NCBI RefSeq assembly: GCF_018138385.1
Contig: NZ_JAGSIE010000009.1
Coordinates: 62,001 to 126,000, forward strand
Origin: Allobacillus saliphilus
GTDB taxonomy: Bacteria > Bacillota > Bacilli > Bacillales > Alkalibacillaceae
Reading direction: 5' to 3'
Length of the DNA: 64,000 nucleotides
In this document: positions 54,361 to 63,722 of the stretch, piece after piece
How positions within the stretch are numbered: position 1 is the first letter of the stretch
Layout: each line of letters begins with the position of its first letter
Program-made: the position numbers and the translations under genes
Notes under the pieces: generated by a model
Databases searched by the model: none
Seen by the model: the letters and a program-made list of their open reading frames with translations, nothing else
Told to the model about the DNA's origin: nothing

Positions 54361-55671
54361 TTAATTTCTTCTTCTGGCATAAATATTGACGGGCGTACCC
54401 TCAAAACCAAAAGCTTCTCGTATACGATTTTCCAAGAAACGTTCATATGTGAAATGCATCAATTGTGGGTCATTAACAAATACGACGAATGTTGGCGGCT
54501 TTGCGGCCACTTGAGTTGTATAAAGGATTTTTAGTTTTTGTCCTTTAATCGACGGTGTCGGATTAACGGCTAAAGCATCTTCAATCACTTCATTCAATAC
54601 GTTGGTTTTTACTCGTTTAGCATGATTTTCACCAGCCATGACGATTTTAGGCAATAAAGTGTGTAGTCTTTTCTTTGTTTTTGCCGATAAGAACACGATT
54701 GGTGCATAACTTAAAAATTGGAATTGCTTTCTGATCTCTTGTTCAAATTCCTTCATCGCATCTTGACTGCTCTCAACAGTATCCCATTTGTTAACGACAA
54801 TAACAATTGCACGTCCCGCATCATGTGCGTATCCAGCAATTTTTTTATCTTGTTCTCGTATGCCTGTGTCAGCATCAATTAAAATGAGAGCGACATCTGA
54901 ACGTTCGATTGCTTTCATAGCCCTCAGCACACTATATTTTTCTGTCGTTTCATAAACTTTGCCTCTTTTACGCATCCCTGCTGTATCGATGATGGTAAAA
55001 TCTCTTCCCTCTCTCGTAAAAGAAGTATCTACAGCATCTTTAGTTGTTCCTTCGATATCGCTAACGATGACACGATCAACGCCAAGTATGGCATTTACAA
55101 GAGAAGATTTACCGACATTCGGTCTTCCAATTAAGGAGAAATAAATTCTATCTTCATCCTCGATTTCATTGCTGCGATCAGGAAAATGCTTTACGACCTC
55201 ATCCAACAAATCACCTAAACCTAATCCATGTGTACCGGAAATTGGAAAAGGTTGTCCAAAACCTAATGCATAATATTCATAAATTAAATGTTGCATTTCA
55301 TAGCTATCAACTTTGTTAACGGCGAGCACAACCGGTTTATTGGACCGATATAAAATCTTTGCTACTTCTTCATCTGCACTCGTAATGCCTTCTCGACCAT
55401 TGACCAAAAAGATAATAACGTCTGCTTCATGAATTGCAATTTCAGCTTGCTCTCTAACTTGTACAAGCAGTGGCTCATCGCTTAAATCAATTCCACCTGT
55501 ATCAATTATATTAAAATCTGTATTTAACCATTCTGCTTTTGCGTAGATGCGATCTCGGGTAACACCAGGTGTGTCCTCAACAATCGAAATCCGCTCTCCA
55601 ACTAAACGATTGAAGATGGTTGATTTACCGACGTTCGGTCTGCCTACAATAGCAACAGTCGACTTTCTCAT
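54361..55671 (-). CDS. der: Ribosome-assembly GTPase Der (EngA)
   Basis: 436 residues, exactly the B. subtilis length. Two tandem GTPase domains, each with GRPNVGKS (near residues 9 and 183), DTPG/DTAG and NKxD, then a KH-like C-terminal domain. Needed for 50S subunit assembly. The ATG at 55671 has AGGA ten bases upstream; an ATG two codons earlier is too close. It is separated from ypfD by the inverted-repeat element. Confidence 0.97.
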   Translation of the reverse strand: MRKSTVAIVGRPNVGKSTIFNRLVGERISIVEDTPGVTRDRIYAKAEWLNTDFNIIDTGGIDLSDEPLLVQVREQAEIAIHEADVIIFLVNGREGITSADEEVAKILYRSNKPVVLAVNKVDSYEMQHLIYEYYALGFGQPFPISGTHGLGLGDLLDEVVKHFPDRSNEIEDEDRIYFSLIGRPNVGKSSLVNAILGVDRVIVSDIEGTTKDAVDTSFTREGRDFTIIDTAGMRKRGKVYETTEKYSVLRAMKAIERSDVALILIDADTGIREQDKKIAGYAHDAGRAIVIVVNKWDTVESSQDAMKEFEQEIRKQFQFLSYAPIVFLSAKTKKRLHTLLPKIVMAGENHAKRVKTNVLNEVIEDALAVNPTPSIKGQKLKILYTTQVAAKPPTFVVFVNDPQLMHFTYERFLENRIREAFGFEGTPVNIYARRRN

Positions 55672-55772
55672 AATCATTCATTCCTAACAACATAAGTAAA
55701 TTTTTTAATGCACAATCTGCAAAATTAAGACTTTTAACATTGTATTTCATAATAAAATAATCGGATAAAAAA

Positions 55773-55948
55773 GCTGGGACAAAAATTGCTTTATATCAGA
55801 AAGTAACGAGTGACAGCATATACCGATCTATACTTCCAGAAGCGAGACAACTTAATGAATGCTCGTTCTCCTATTCTGGAAATTTGCGTGTAATAAACCC
55901 TGCCATACTGCGCTTCTTCTGATTAATAAATGTTTGTTAAGTCCCAGC
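55773..55948. repeat. 176-bp nested inverted-repeat element between ypfD and der
   Basis: Four nested arms: GCTGGGAC 55773-55780 / GTCCCAGC 55941-55948; ATCAGAA 55795-55801 / TTCTGAT 55917-55923; TTCCAGAA 55834-55841 / TTCTGGAA 55874-55881; CGAG 55843-55846 / CTCG 55862-55865. An A run precedes it and CTCTT follows, so on the minus strand the structure ends in GTCCCAGCTTTTTT and could terminate ypfD transcription. No reading frame of note is inside. It fills most of the 321-base gap 55678-55998. Confidence 0.75.
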
Positions 55949-55998
55949 CTCTTCCAATCATTTTATTGTAAAGTTATTTCATGTAGCTTATTAAATCT

Positions 55999-57138
55999 TT
56001 AGTCCCTCATCTTTTTTAGTTTGTCCCCGACAAGGTCACCAAGTTGGAACGTATGGTCATCTTGGTCTTTTTGGTATTTTTGATATTCAGAACGATCTTG
56101 ATCTTCTTCAATTTCACGAATACTTAAAGAGATTCGTTTCTTTTCGGCATTTACTTCAAGCACTTTCGCTTTTACTTTCTGTCCTTGCTCAAGTACTTCT
56201 TCTGGTCTACCAATATGTTCTTTCGAAATCTGAGAAATATGCACAAGTCCTTCTACACCTGGAAGCACTTCTACGAAAGCGCCAAAATGAACGAGACGAA
56301 CGACATTTCCTTCAACAATTTCACCAACATTAATTTGTTCTTCAATTCGATCCCATGGACCAGGAAGTGTTTCTTTCACAGAAAGTCCAATTCGCTCATT
56401 GTCACGATCAACTGAAATGACTTTTACCTTCAATTGGTCGCCTTCACTAACGACATCGCTAGGTTGGTCAATATGCTGGTGGGATAATTGTGAAATATGA
56501 ACCAATCCATCCATTCCACCTAAATCAACAAAAACACCGAATGGAGCTAGTCGTTGTACAGTTCCTTCAACGATGTCACCAATTTCGAGGTCTTGTAGTA
56601 ATTTTTGTTTTTTCACTTGCAGTTCCTCTTCAGCTACAGCTTTATGGGAAACGATGATTCGGTTTTTTTCCTCATCCATTTCAATGATTTTTACAGATAA
56701 AGTTTTTCCTTTGTATTCACTTAAATCTTCTACGTAATGCGTTTCGACATGAGAAGCTGGCATAAATGCACTCAATCCAGCATTCACAACCAAGCCGCCA
56801 TTGACTGATTCAATCACTTCCACGTCGAAAACCTCTTCATTTTCGAAGCGTTCAGTCAATTTTTGAAATGCTATTTCGCGGTCTTTCATCTTTTTGGAAA
56901 GAATAATTGTATCTTCTTCTACTTTTTTGACAACGACACTCACTTCTTCCCCTTCAGACAATACTTCGCTTGTATGATCCACGTGCAAATGTGACAGTTC
57001 AGAAATAGGGATGACCCCATCAAATTTTGTTCCTGTATCTACAACTACTTGCTTCTCCTCTAATTTCAATACAGTTACATTCAATTCATCTCCAACATTC
57101 AACACATTTACTTCATGGTCTTCATGATTCTCTACCAT
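55999..57138 (-). CDS. ypfD: S1-domain RNA-binding protein (YpfD, RpsA-like)
   Basis: 379 residues from the ATG at 57138 (AAGGAGG eight bases upstream); a TTG 12 codons earlier is less likely. Four S1 repeats of about 70 residues (e.g. LNVGDELNVTVLKLEEKQV, GTVQRLAPFGVFVDLGGMDG, GNVVRLVHFGAFVEVLPGVEG; each quoted only in part) and an acidic C-terminus. It resembles ribosomal protein S1 but is the shorter Firmicutes form, not essential in B. subtilis. Confidence 0.93.
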   Translation of the reverse strand: MVENHEDHEVNVLNVGDELNVTVLKLEEKQVVVDTGTKFDGVIPISELSHLHVDHTSEVLSEGEEVSVVVKKVEEDTIILSKKMKDREIAFQKLTERFENEEVFDVEVIESVNGGLVVNAGLSAFMPASHVETHYVEDLSEYKGKTLSVKIIEMDEEKNRIIVSHKAVAEEELQVKKQKLLQDLEIGDIVEGTVQRLAPFGVFVDLGGMDGLVHISQLSHQHIDQPSDVVSEGDQLKVKVISVDRDNERIGLSVKETLPGPWDRIEEQINVGEIVEGNVVRLVHFGAFVEVLPGVEGLVHISQISKEHIGRPEEVLEQGQKVKAKVLEVNAEKKRISLSIREIEEDQDRSEYQKYQKDQDDHTFQLGDLVGDKLKKMRD

Positions 57139-57200
57139 GTCCAAATCCTCCTTCGTACCAGAACTCTTCTTCAATAAATTTAACTAAATAAATCATAACA

Positions 57201-57782
57201 TCATTTTCTATATTCATCTAATAATCGCTTTATATTTTCCATAATTTCATCGGTGACTTCCTGAGCAGATGGTTTATCTTTTTTCAATGATTCGAACTCT
57301 ATTGGTTTACCATAAATAACCGTCAACGGTTTAGACCGTTCATATTTCCCGATGATTGCACAAGGAATGACTGTAGCATTCGATCGCATAGCGAAAAAAC
57401 CAGCACCAGCAAGGCCTCTTTTCACCTGACCAGTTTTACTCCGAGTGCCCTCTGGAAACAGTCCTAATACATTCCCTTCCTCCAGAAGTTTCAAACCTTT
57501 TCGCAAAGCATTCCGATCACGCATACCGCGTTTAACCGGAAATGCATTGACATTTCTTAAAATAAACCCAATACCTTTTTTCTCAAACAGCTCTTCTTTC
57601 GCCATAAAATGAATTGTTCTTGGCGAGGTAATGCCGACTGTAGGTGGATCATAGTTTGAGATGTGATTAGAGCAAATAATTACAGGACCATCCTTGGGTA
57701 TGTTTTCTTTTCCAATGACTTTAATTTTAAATAACACTTTAAATAGGACAGAAACGAGAAATTTACCTAATGGATATAACAT
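57201..57782 (-). CDS. plsC: 1-acyl-sn-glycerol-3-phosphate acyltransferase
   Basis: Makes phosphatidic acid in the membrane. 193 residues. Catalytic HX4D is NHISNYD; substrate motif FPEGTRSKTG; an N-terminal hydrophobic segment anchors it. It abuts cmk (the ATG shares one base with the cmk stop). In B. subtilis plsC is not at this site, while cmk-plsC-rpsA order is known in other Firmicutes. Confidence 0.95.
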   Translation of the reverse strand: MLYPLGKFLVSVLFKVLFKIKVIGKENIPKDGPVIICSNHISNYDPPTVGITSPRTIHFMAKEELFEKKGIGFILRNVNAFPVKRGMRDRNALRKGLKLLEEGNVLGLFPEGTRSKTGQVKRGLAGAGFFAMRSNATVIPCAIIGKYERSKPLTVIYGKPIEFESLKKDKPSAQEVTDEIMENIKRLLDEYRK

Positions 57783-58462
57783 TACGCTTTCCCTTCCTCA
57801 TTTTCTTTTTGAGTGACTATTGAAAGAATCTTGTCTTTCACTTCATCTATGCTCATAGAAGTCGTATCCAATTCTATGGCATCGTCCGCTTTTATTAATG
57901 GTGAAACTTCGCGTTCTGAATCCAATTGATCTCGTTTGCGAATTTCATCTTTGAGCGTTTCTAAGTCTGATTCAAATCCGTTTTCCACATTCTCTTTATG
58001 GCGACGTTCTGCTCTTTCAATAACGGAAGCAATCAAAAAGATTTTTACTTCTGCATTTGGAAGAACGTGCGTACCTATATCTCTTCCATCCATAACGACA
58101 TTACCTTCTTCGGCTAATTGTTGTTGCATCGCAACCAATCTCTCACGAATTAAGCGATGTTTTGCAACAATTGAGACGTTATTGGTCACGTCTTTATCTC
58201 GAATTTCCTTTGAAACATTGATTCCATTTACATACACTTCTTGCTGTCCATCTGTTCCGGCTTGGAATGTAATTGAAGTATCATTCGCCAATTCCACTAA
58301 TTCATGTTCTTTTTCTAAGTTAACAGAAGCTTTTAACGCAGCTAATGTCATTGCGCGATACATGGCTCCTGTATCTATGTATAAATAACCTAGCTCTTTT
58401 GCCAATAATTTGGCTACGGTGCTTTTTCCTGCTGCAGCAGGCCCATCAATTGCGATTCTCAT
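57782..58462 (-). CDS. cmk: Cytidylate kinase
   Basis: Phosphorylates CMP and dCMP. 226 residues. P-loop [40 protein letters not shown] and RAERRHKE (lid) are visible. It overlaps ypfA by four bases (ATGA). Confidence 0.97.
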   Translation of the reverse strand: MRIAIDGPAAAGKSTVAKLLAKELGYLYIDTGAMYRAMTLAALKASVNLEKEHELVELANDTSITFQAGTDGQQEVYVNGINVSKEIRDKDVTNNVSIVAKHRLIRERLVAMQQQLAEEGNVVMDGRDIGTHVLPNAEVKIFLIASVIERAERRHKENVENGFESDLETLKDEIRKRDQLDSEREVSPLIKADDAIELDTTSMSIDEVKDKILSIVTQKENEEGKA

Positions 58463-59148
58463 ATGCGTTTCCTCCTGGAATTTTGGTTGTTACTTAATTT
58501 CCTTCGTTCTTCTAATTGTTTTTCGAAAATGAATTTAATAATTTTCTCCCGATTATTTGGTTGGATATCAGTAAAATTAATAGACATGCGGGGTTCAGCA
58601 TGCTTTTGATCTAAAAAGTTTCGTACGACTTTCCCTGGACTTTCGATATATTCATATTTGTCAGAGCTAAAAGGTAATACAATCATTAAGCGGACAGTTT
58701 CATCTGGTTTGAAACGGTCTTGTGAATCAGTCACTACCGCTAAACCACCGCCACTGATATCGACAGATCTTGTTATTAAAGGAGCTTTCTCTTCCTCTAA
58801 AGAGTATACTGCAACATCTAGTACATTATCTACACGAACGTATTGTCTGCGTTGAATTTTTTTAATTTCTGTCGAATGAGGTATACGAATATAAAGAACA
58901 GGGATTTTTTTTATTTTTTTCCTACCTAAAATTTCTGAAGAAAATTTATAGACCACATTATTGGAACCAACGACTGATATATCCGCAAGTTGCCCATCGG
59001 CTACGTAAGTTGTTGTTCCCTTACGTTGGTGCGAAGGATATGTAAGATATAAATAATTTCGATCGAATTCCATAATTTTGCTTGTATGTTGCTCTTTGTT
59101 ACCATTTTGATCCATTTCTAACGTGACTCGCATACCTATTGTAAACAC
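58459..59148 (-). CDS. ypfA: PilZ-domain c-di-GMP receptor YpfA (MotI/DgrA)
   Basis: 229 residues: an N-terminal YcgR-like domain, then PilZ from about residue 100 with the c-di-GMP-binding RRQYVRV and DISGGGLAV. In B. subtilis this protein binds MotA and stops flagellar rotation when c-di-GMP is high. GTG start at 59148. The C-terminus is basic (SRRKRI). It lies between ypeB and cmk as in B. subtilis. Confidence 0.94.
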   Translation of the reverse strand: MFTIGMRVTLEMDQNGNKEQHTSKIMEFDRNYLYLTYPSHQRKGTTTYVADGQLADISVVGSNNVVYKFSSEILGRKKIKKIPVLYIRIPHSTEIKKIQRRQYVRVDNVLDVAVYSLEEEKAPLITRSVDISGGGLAVVTDSQDRFKPDETVRLMIVLPFSSDKYEYIESPGKVVRNFLDQKHAEPRMSINFTDIQPNNREKIIKFIFEKQLEERRKLSNNQNSRRKRI

Positions 59149-59197
59149 GTCACCATTCCCCTTCGTGAGTAGATATACTTATTATTACAAAAAAAAC

Positions 59198-59235
59198 GAA
59201 AAAGGAAAAGACATCTTTTTGTCTTTCCCTTTTTC
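59198..59235 (-). terminator. Intrinsic terminator after ypeB
   Basis: GAAAAAGGgAAAGACA / TGTCTTTtCCTTTTTC read on the minus strand, followed by eight T residues. Confidence 0.9.
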
Positions 59236-59238
59236 AAG

Positions 59239-60579
59239 TTAAGAGGATTCAAATATTTGCTCACTATTCTTCAAGCGTTCAACACCTTCTTCAAATCCAT
59301 CATCTGCATTAATATACACTTTGTAAGTTGAATCATTTGCTTGTCCAATGAATTCATAAGTCAATACTTCATCACCTAAGTCATTTTTAATAACTGCCAA
59401 CTTTGATACCTCGACTTCGAGTGCAGGATTGACTAACTCTTTCGCTTCTTCTTCTGTTAAGTTTTGTTCATAGTTAACGTCGTCTCTAGAATAATGGTTC
59501 ACTAAATAATCTCGAGCTGATAATGCGGTAATTTCACCATTATCCAAAGCTACTTTTACTTGAATACGATCTGGCTGATAGTAAACATCATCATCCGTAC
59601 GAACAAACGTGTAGACTCCGATTTTTTCATATTGCATCGATTCGGTCGGCTCCATATTTTCAAAACCGAGTTCTTTCAAATGTTCAGCTGCCTGGTTCAT
59701 TCCATCATGTAAACTGATTTCACGATCTTGGATATCACGGTTTAAAATAAAGGAAACAACTTGACCACCTTGTTGTGTAATTTCTGCATAGCCTCGGTGT
59801 GTGTCATTTTCAAAGGAAAAATAGTAGACAGGAAGGTCTGTCCCTTCCATTGATTCCGATACATTTAGCTCTAAAGACTCATCTAAGTCAAAATGTTTGC
59901 GAATAAACTGACTGGCTTCTTCTTCTGTAATTGGTTCTCCTTCCAGCTTAAGCTCTTTCTCATCTTCTGCTGTCGCTGTCAATCCAAATTGACTCCCTGC
60001 TTCTATATAACTCTCTGCGTTCGTTTCAACAGTTTGAAACCCATCGATAATTGTATTATCACCAGGCTCATTCGTTGCTAGGGCCATTTCAACATCCATC
60101 CAACGCAATCCTTCATTCAAAACTTCATGTTGAACTCGTCTCAAGTCTCTTTTGACCTCATTTGATTGTTCATATAGTTCAGCCAAATAATCTAATTCTT
60201 TCTGTTCTAGGGGATCATCATCAAGTTTACGTACGGCTACCCGATATGAATATTCACCGATATTATTTAAAAACTCCTGGGTTTTATTAAATGGCAACAG
60301 AGATAGTGGTAACATGCCGACATCACTATGTGCTTCTGAAGTGATTTTCCAAATATCAGCCATCTGTGGCGAAAGCCTTTCTGGCGTATTTGTAGCCATA
60401 ACGGTACTAATCTTATCATTCAATAAATCAATGCGATAAGTTAAATCATGAAAAGCTCGTTGATATCCGTTCTCCGCATGGACAAGAACTGCATCCTTAT
60501 CTTGGTGCTCTTGATACCCCCATATTCCAATGCCGAGCAACAAAACGCTTAATACTGCGATTGTTATCCATCGAACCAA
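59239..60579 (-). CDS. ypeB: Germination protein YpeB
   Basis: 446 residues: an N-terminal membrane anchor (about 3-22), a long helical region, then C-terminal PepSY-like domains. It is needed for SleB localisation and stability in spores, and the two genes are co-transcribed in the forespore. The start is a TTG at 60579 behind GGAGGTG. It is 16 bases downstream of sleB. Confidence 0.95.
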   Translation of the reverse strand: MVRWITIAVLSVLLLGIGIWGYQEHQDKDAVLVHAENGYQRAFHDLTYRIDLLNDKISTVMATNTPERLSPQMADIWKITSEAHSDVGMLPLSLLPFNKTQEFLNNIGEYSYRVAVRKLDDDPLEQKELDYLAELYEQSNEVKRDLRRVQHEVLNEGLRWMDVEMALATNEPGDNTIIDGFQTVETNAESYIEAGSQFGLTATAEDEKELKLEGEPITEEEASQFIRKHFDLDESLELNVSESMEGTDLPVYYFSFENDTHRGYAEITQQGGQVVSFILNRDIQDREISLHDGMNQAAEHLKELGFENMEPTESMQYEKIGVYTFVRTDDDVYYQPDRIQVKVALDNGEITALSARDYLVNHYSRDDVNYEQNLTEEEAKELVNPALEVEVSKLAVIKNDLGDEVLTYEFIGQANDSTYKVYINADDGFEEGVERLKNSEQIFESS

Positions 60580-60595
60580 TGTTCACACCTCCATT

Positions 60596-61402
60596 TTAAT
60601 TACAAAAAATATGTTTCCCGATTCGTTTAATCTGAGGTCTTCCCCATATCCAATCCGAAGTGGCAGTATCCGGATTAAAATAATAGGTTGCTCCACCTGA
60701 AGGGTCCCAACCATTAATGGCATCGAGAACAGCTTCTTTTGCTGTTTCATTCGGCTCCATATAAATTTGTCCATCCGCGACTGCAGTAAAAGCTAGGGGT
60801 TCAAAAACGACTCCAGAAATCGTATCAGGAAATGTCGAGCTTTCGATTCTGTTTAAGATAACAGCAGCAACAGCGACCTGTCCCTCATATGGTTCTCCTC
60901 TTGCTTCACCATACACAGCTTGTGCCATAAGACGGATATCATTTTGTGAGAAGCCTTTTGGTACGTTTACAGCGGTAGGCGTTGGAGTACTAGACTCTTC
61001 GTTAGTCGTTTGTTGTTCTCCACCTCGATCTTGACCTCCATAATGTGTGAATTTCTTCCCTTTATTTCTTTGTTCTTGTACATAACTTTGATCGTATTCT
61101 GTCGCTCGTTCAAGAGCTCGCTTCGTCTTTTCACCAACAAACCCATCTACTTTAATGCCGAATTCGTATTGAAAATTACGGGTTGCCCAATAGGTTCTCC
61201 ACCCAAAAACACCATCAATATCGCCGTTGTAAAAGCCAATATACTGAAGTCTAGCTTGTAATTCGATGACATCTTCACCAACAGCCCCTTGTTGTATGAC
61301 TTGGTTGGTAAACGCTTCTGCAGGCTTGGAAGGTCCTAAAAAAGACATGCCTACAACAACTAATAAAGGCAAAATCATCAACTTGAACTTTTTTTGATTC
61401 AT
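60596..61402 (-). CDS. sleB: Spore cortex-lytic transglycosylase SleB
   Basis: Depolymerises cortex peptidoglycan in germination. 268 residues: signal peptide (about 1-31, ending AEAF), a peptidoglycan_binding_1 domain (QQGAVGEDVIELQARL... about 35-95), a Gln/Thr-rich linker, and a hydrolase_2 domain with the catalytic Glu in AVYGEARGEPYEGQ. The ATG follows GAGGAGG. A weak GCATA that might be a SigG -35 lies upstream without a convincing -10. Confidence 0.96.
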   Translation of the reverse strand: MNQKKFKLMILPLLVVVGMSFLGPSKPAEAFTNQVIQQGAVGEDVIELQARLQYIGFYNGDIDGVFGWRTYWATRNFQYEFGIKVDGFVGEKTKRALERATEYDQSYVQEQRNKGKKFTHYGGQDRGGEQQTTNEESSTPTPTAVNVPKGFSQNDIRLMAQAVYGEARGEPYEGQVAVAAVILNRIESSTFPDTISGVVFEPLAFTAVADGQIYMEPNETAKEAVLDAINGWDPSGGATYYFNPDTATSDWIWGRPQIKRIGKHIFCN

Positions 61403-61476
61403 CGATTAACCTCCTCGATTCATTGTGACTTTCCATATTTTCCGCCTGAGTCCGAAATTTATGCGATAGAAGCACA

Positions 61477-61521
61477 AAAAACTGAGAACCAGAGAAAAAT
61501 ATTCTCCAATTCTCAGTTTTT
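61477..61521 (-). terminator. Intrinsic terminator after the asparaginase gene
   Basis: AAAACTGAGAA / TTCTCAGTTTT with an inner partial stem; T runs on both strands. It isolates sleB-ypeB from the upstream genes. Confidence 0.88.
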
Positions 61522-61598
61522 TCAACTAAGGTAATACATAGATCATACTGGTTTATTGTTACGCAGCTTGCTATTCAGGGGTTATAATTCATAGCTAG

Positions 61599-62552
61599 TT
61601 AAAAATACACGTTTTCTTTTGCGGCTAATTGAACGCTTAGTCGCACCCTCGCTTTTTTACTATCAAAATCGCGACCTAAAACTACTTGCTCATTATGTAA
61701 ATTATGAGCACTCCCTGGATAGTCGTATGTTGGATAGACAGAACCTTCCTCTGAAGATGTCGTAATGACCACATAAATGCCTTGTTCAATGCAACGTTTG
61801 ATTGCTGGCATCATGGAAGGTGTGACTTGCCCTCGACCTACCCCTTCAATAATAATTCCTTTACTTCCTGCATTTGCTAAAGCATCTAACACGACACCAT
61901 CACTTTCAATATGACACTTCACAATGTCTACACGAGGCAAGGAACTTTTAACTTGATAATATTCTCGGTTGATCGGCTTTTGAAATAGATAAACATCATC
62001 ATTATCAATGATGCCTAAATAGCCAAACCCAAATGCATTAAATCCTTGAATATTACTTGCGTGTTCCTTTTTCACATAGCGTGCTGAAAAAATGCGTTCA
62101 TTGAAAACAACAACAGTACCGCAATTTCTCAAGTCTGGGTGACTGGCAGAATAGATAGCGTGGCGTAAGTTAATGTATACATCACTACCTAAATCAGCAA
62201 TTGAACGTTGAGAGCCTGTTACGACAACTGGACGCTCATCAGCGATAGTCAAATCAAAAAAATATGCCGTCTCTTCCAATGTATCTGTCCCATGCGTGAC
62301 AACCACTCCATCCACATCAGGGTTTTCAAAGTGTTTTTCAATTCTATCTTTAAGTAGAATCCAATCATCGCCAGTCAAGTGAATGCTAGGCTTTTGAATA
62401 GCTGAGTCTATTTCTACATCAATGCCTTTTGGTAAGTCACATAATTCTGCAAGTTCTTCACCAGACATTGCACCCGAATCTAATTTTCCACTTGATTCTT
62501 TCGGTTTGCTCGCAATTGTTCCTCCTGTAGTGATTAATACGACTTTTTTCAA
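61599..62552 (-). CDS. ansA: L-asparaginase
   Basis: Hydrolyses asparagine to aspartate and ammonia. 317 residues from a TTG at 62552 (AGGTG six bases upstream); a GTG three codons earlier lies within that site. No signal peptide, so cytosolic. The two catalytic Thr are in ITTGGTIAS and VVTHGTDTLEE; VVTGSQR and EGVGRGQVT are also conserved. It stands between ypdA and sleB, where B. subtilis has prsW. Confidence 0.93.
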   Translation of the reverse strand: MKKVVLITTGGTIASKPKESSGKLDSGAMSGEELAELCDLPKGIDVEIDSAIQKPSIHLTGDDWILLKDRIEKHFENPDVDGVVVTHGTDTLEETAYFFDLTIADERPVVVTGSQRSIADLGSDVYINLRHAIYSASHPDLRNCGTVVVFNERIFSARYVKKEHASNIQGFNAFGFGYLGIIDNDDVYLFQKPINREYYQVKSSLPRVDIVKCHIESDGVVLDALANAGSKGIIIEGVGRGQVTPSMMPAIKRCIEQGIYVVITTSSEEGSVYPTYDYPGSAHNLHNEQVVLGRDFDSKKARVRLSVQLAAKENVYF

Positions 62553-62570
62553 ATGAATCACCTACCGTTC

Positions 62571-63551
62571 TTATTGCCTATTTTTGTGTTGTATATCCTC
62601 AGCGATTAAGCCACCGTGATATCGACCGTTTTCAATAAAAATTTTATTATTGTTATACCCAGCAGCCACTACCCCTGCAACATAGAGATTTTCAACATTT
62701 GTCTCCATTGTATTTGGATTATAGATTGGACAAGCAGACTGATCGAGCTCAATTCCACTTTTTTTCAAGAAAGGTTGATCTGGTTGATAGCCTGTCATAG
62801 CAAATACATAATCAGCCTTCACAGAATGTTCTTCGTCATTTTTGACGTATACTACATGAGATTTAGTAATTTCTTTTGGGATGGAATTAAAATGGATAAA
62901 TGCTTTCTCATTTCGCATTAACGAGTCAAATAGTGGTAAAATCCATGGCTTAACACTTGTTGAATAATCAGAACCACGGTAAAGAACAGTTACTTCCGCT
63001 CCCGCTTTTTCTAACTCTAATGTTGCGTCTACTGCTGAATTTTTTCCACCAATGACGACAACTTTTTTATTGAAAAAAGGATGTGCTTCTTTGAAATAAT
63101 GGGAAACATGAGGTAAATGCTCTCCCTTAATTCCCATATAATTCGGCTGTCCGTAATACCCAGTAGCCATCACCACAAATTCAGCTTGATATACTTTTTC
63201 AGTTCCCTTATGATCAACTGACTGTATTTGAAAATAATCCGTATTTTTCTGTACGTGTTGCACTTCCTCAAAGGTATTAATCCGCAGCCCTGTTCGTGTA
63301 GCGACAGTTCGATAATAATTCAACGCTTCATTTCGCACCGGTTTTTGTCTCTCAGAAACAAAAGGAATTTGTCCGATCTCCAATCGTTCACTTGAACTAA
63401 AGAACATTTGGTGTGTGGGATAATTATATATTGCATCTACCACACTTCCTTTCTCGATGATGAGCGAATCAATTCCGATATTTTTTAATTCAATAGCTGC
63501 TGATAAACCACATGGGCCAGCGCCAATAATAATGACTTTTTCCTTTTTCAT
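62571..63551 (-). CDS. ypdA: Bacillithiol disulfide reductase YpdA
   Basis: An FAD/NADPH oxidoreductase that reduces oxidised bacillithiol. 326 residues from the ATG at 63551 (AGGAG upstream). FAD loop IIGAGPCGLSAAIEL with the active-site Cys; NADPH loop VVVIGGKNSAVDATLEL. Pairs functionally with BshA. It neighbours gudB, as in B. subtilis. Confidence 0.94.
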   Translation of the reverse strand: MKKEKVIIIGAGPCGLSAAIELKNIGIDSLIIEKGSVVDAIYNYPTHQMFFSSSERLEIGQIPFVSERQKPVRNEALNYYRTVATRTGLRINTFEEVQHVQKNTDYFQIQSVDHKGTEKVYQAEFVVMATGYYGQPNYMGIKGEHLPHVSHYFKEAHPFFNKKVVVIGGKNSAVDATLELEKAGAEVTVLYRGSDYSTSVKPWILPLFDSLMRNEKAFIHFNSIPKEITKSHVVYVKNDEEHSVKADYVFAMTGYQPDQPFLKKSGIELDQSACPIYNPNTMETNVENLYVAGVVAAGYNNNKIFIENGRYHGGLIAEDIQHKNRQ

Positions 63552-63679
63552 CCTTTTACACTCCTGTTTGTTAAAAACCATCTATATAATGTGTGATTAA
63601 AAATTCCTACCAAATTAATGATAGGAGAAGAAGTACATATAATCAATGAATTAAACATTATTTATAAAGACAATAAAAA

Positions 63680-63708
63680 GCCAATGAACGCATATACCAT
63701 CCATTGGC
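63680..63708 (-). terminator. Intrinsic terminator after the glutamate dehydrogenase gene
   Basis: GCCAATG / CATTGGC with a 15-base loop, followed on the minus strand by TTTTTATT. Confidence 0.78.
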
Positions 63709-63722
63709 GATTAAATAATGTA

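Noticed and set aside
57936-58388. 150-codon plus-strand frame
   Set aside because: Lies wholly opposite cmk, whose motifs are complete; no ribosome site or family match.
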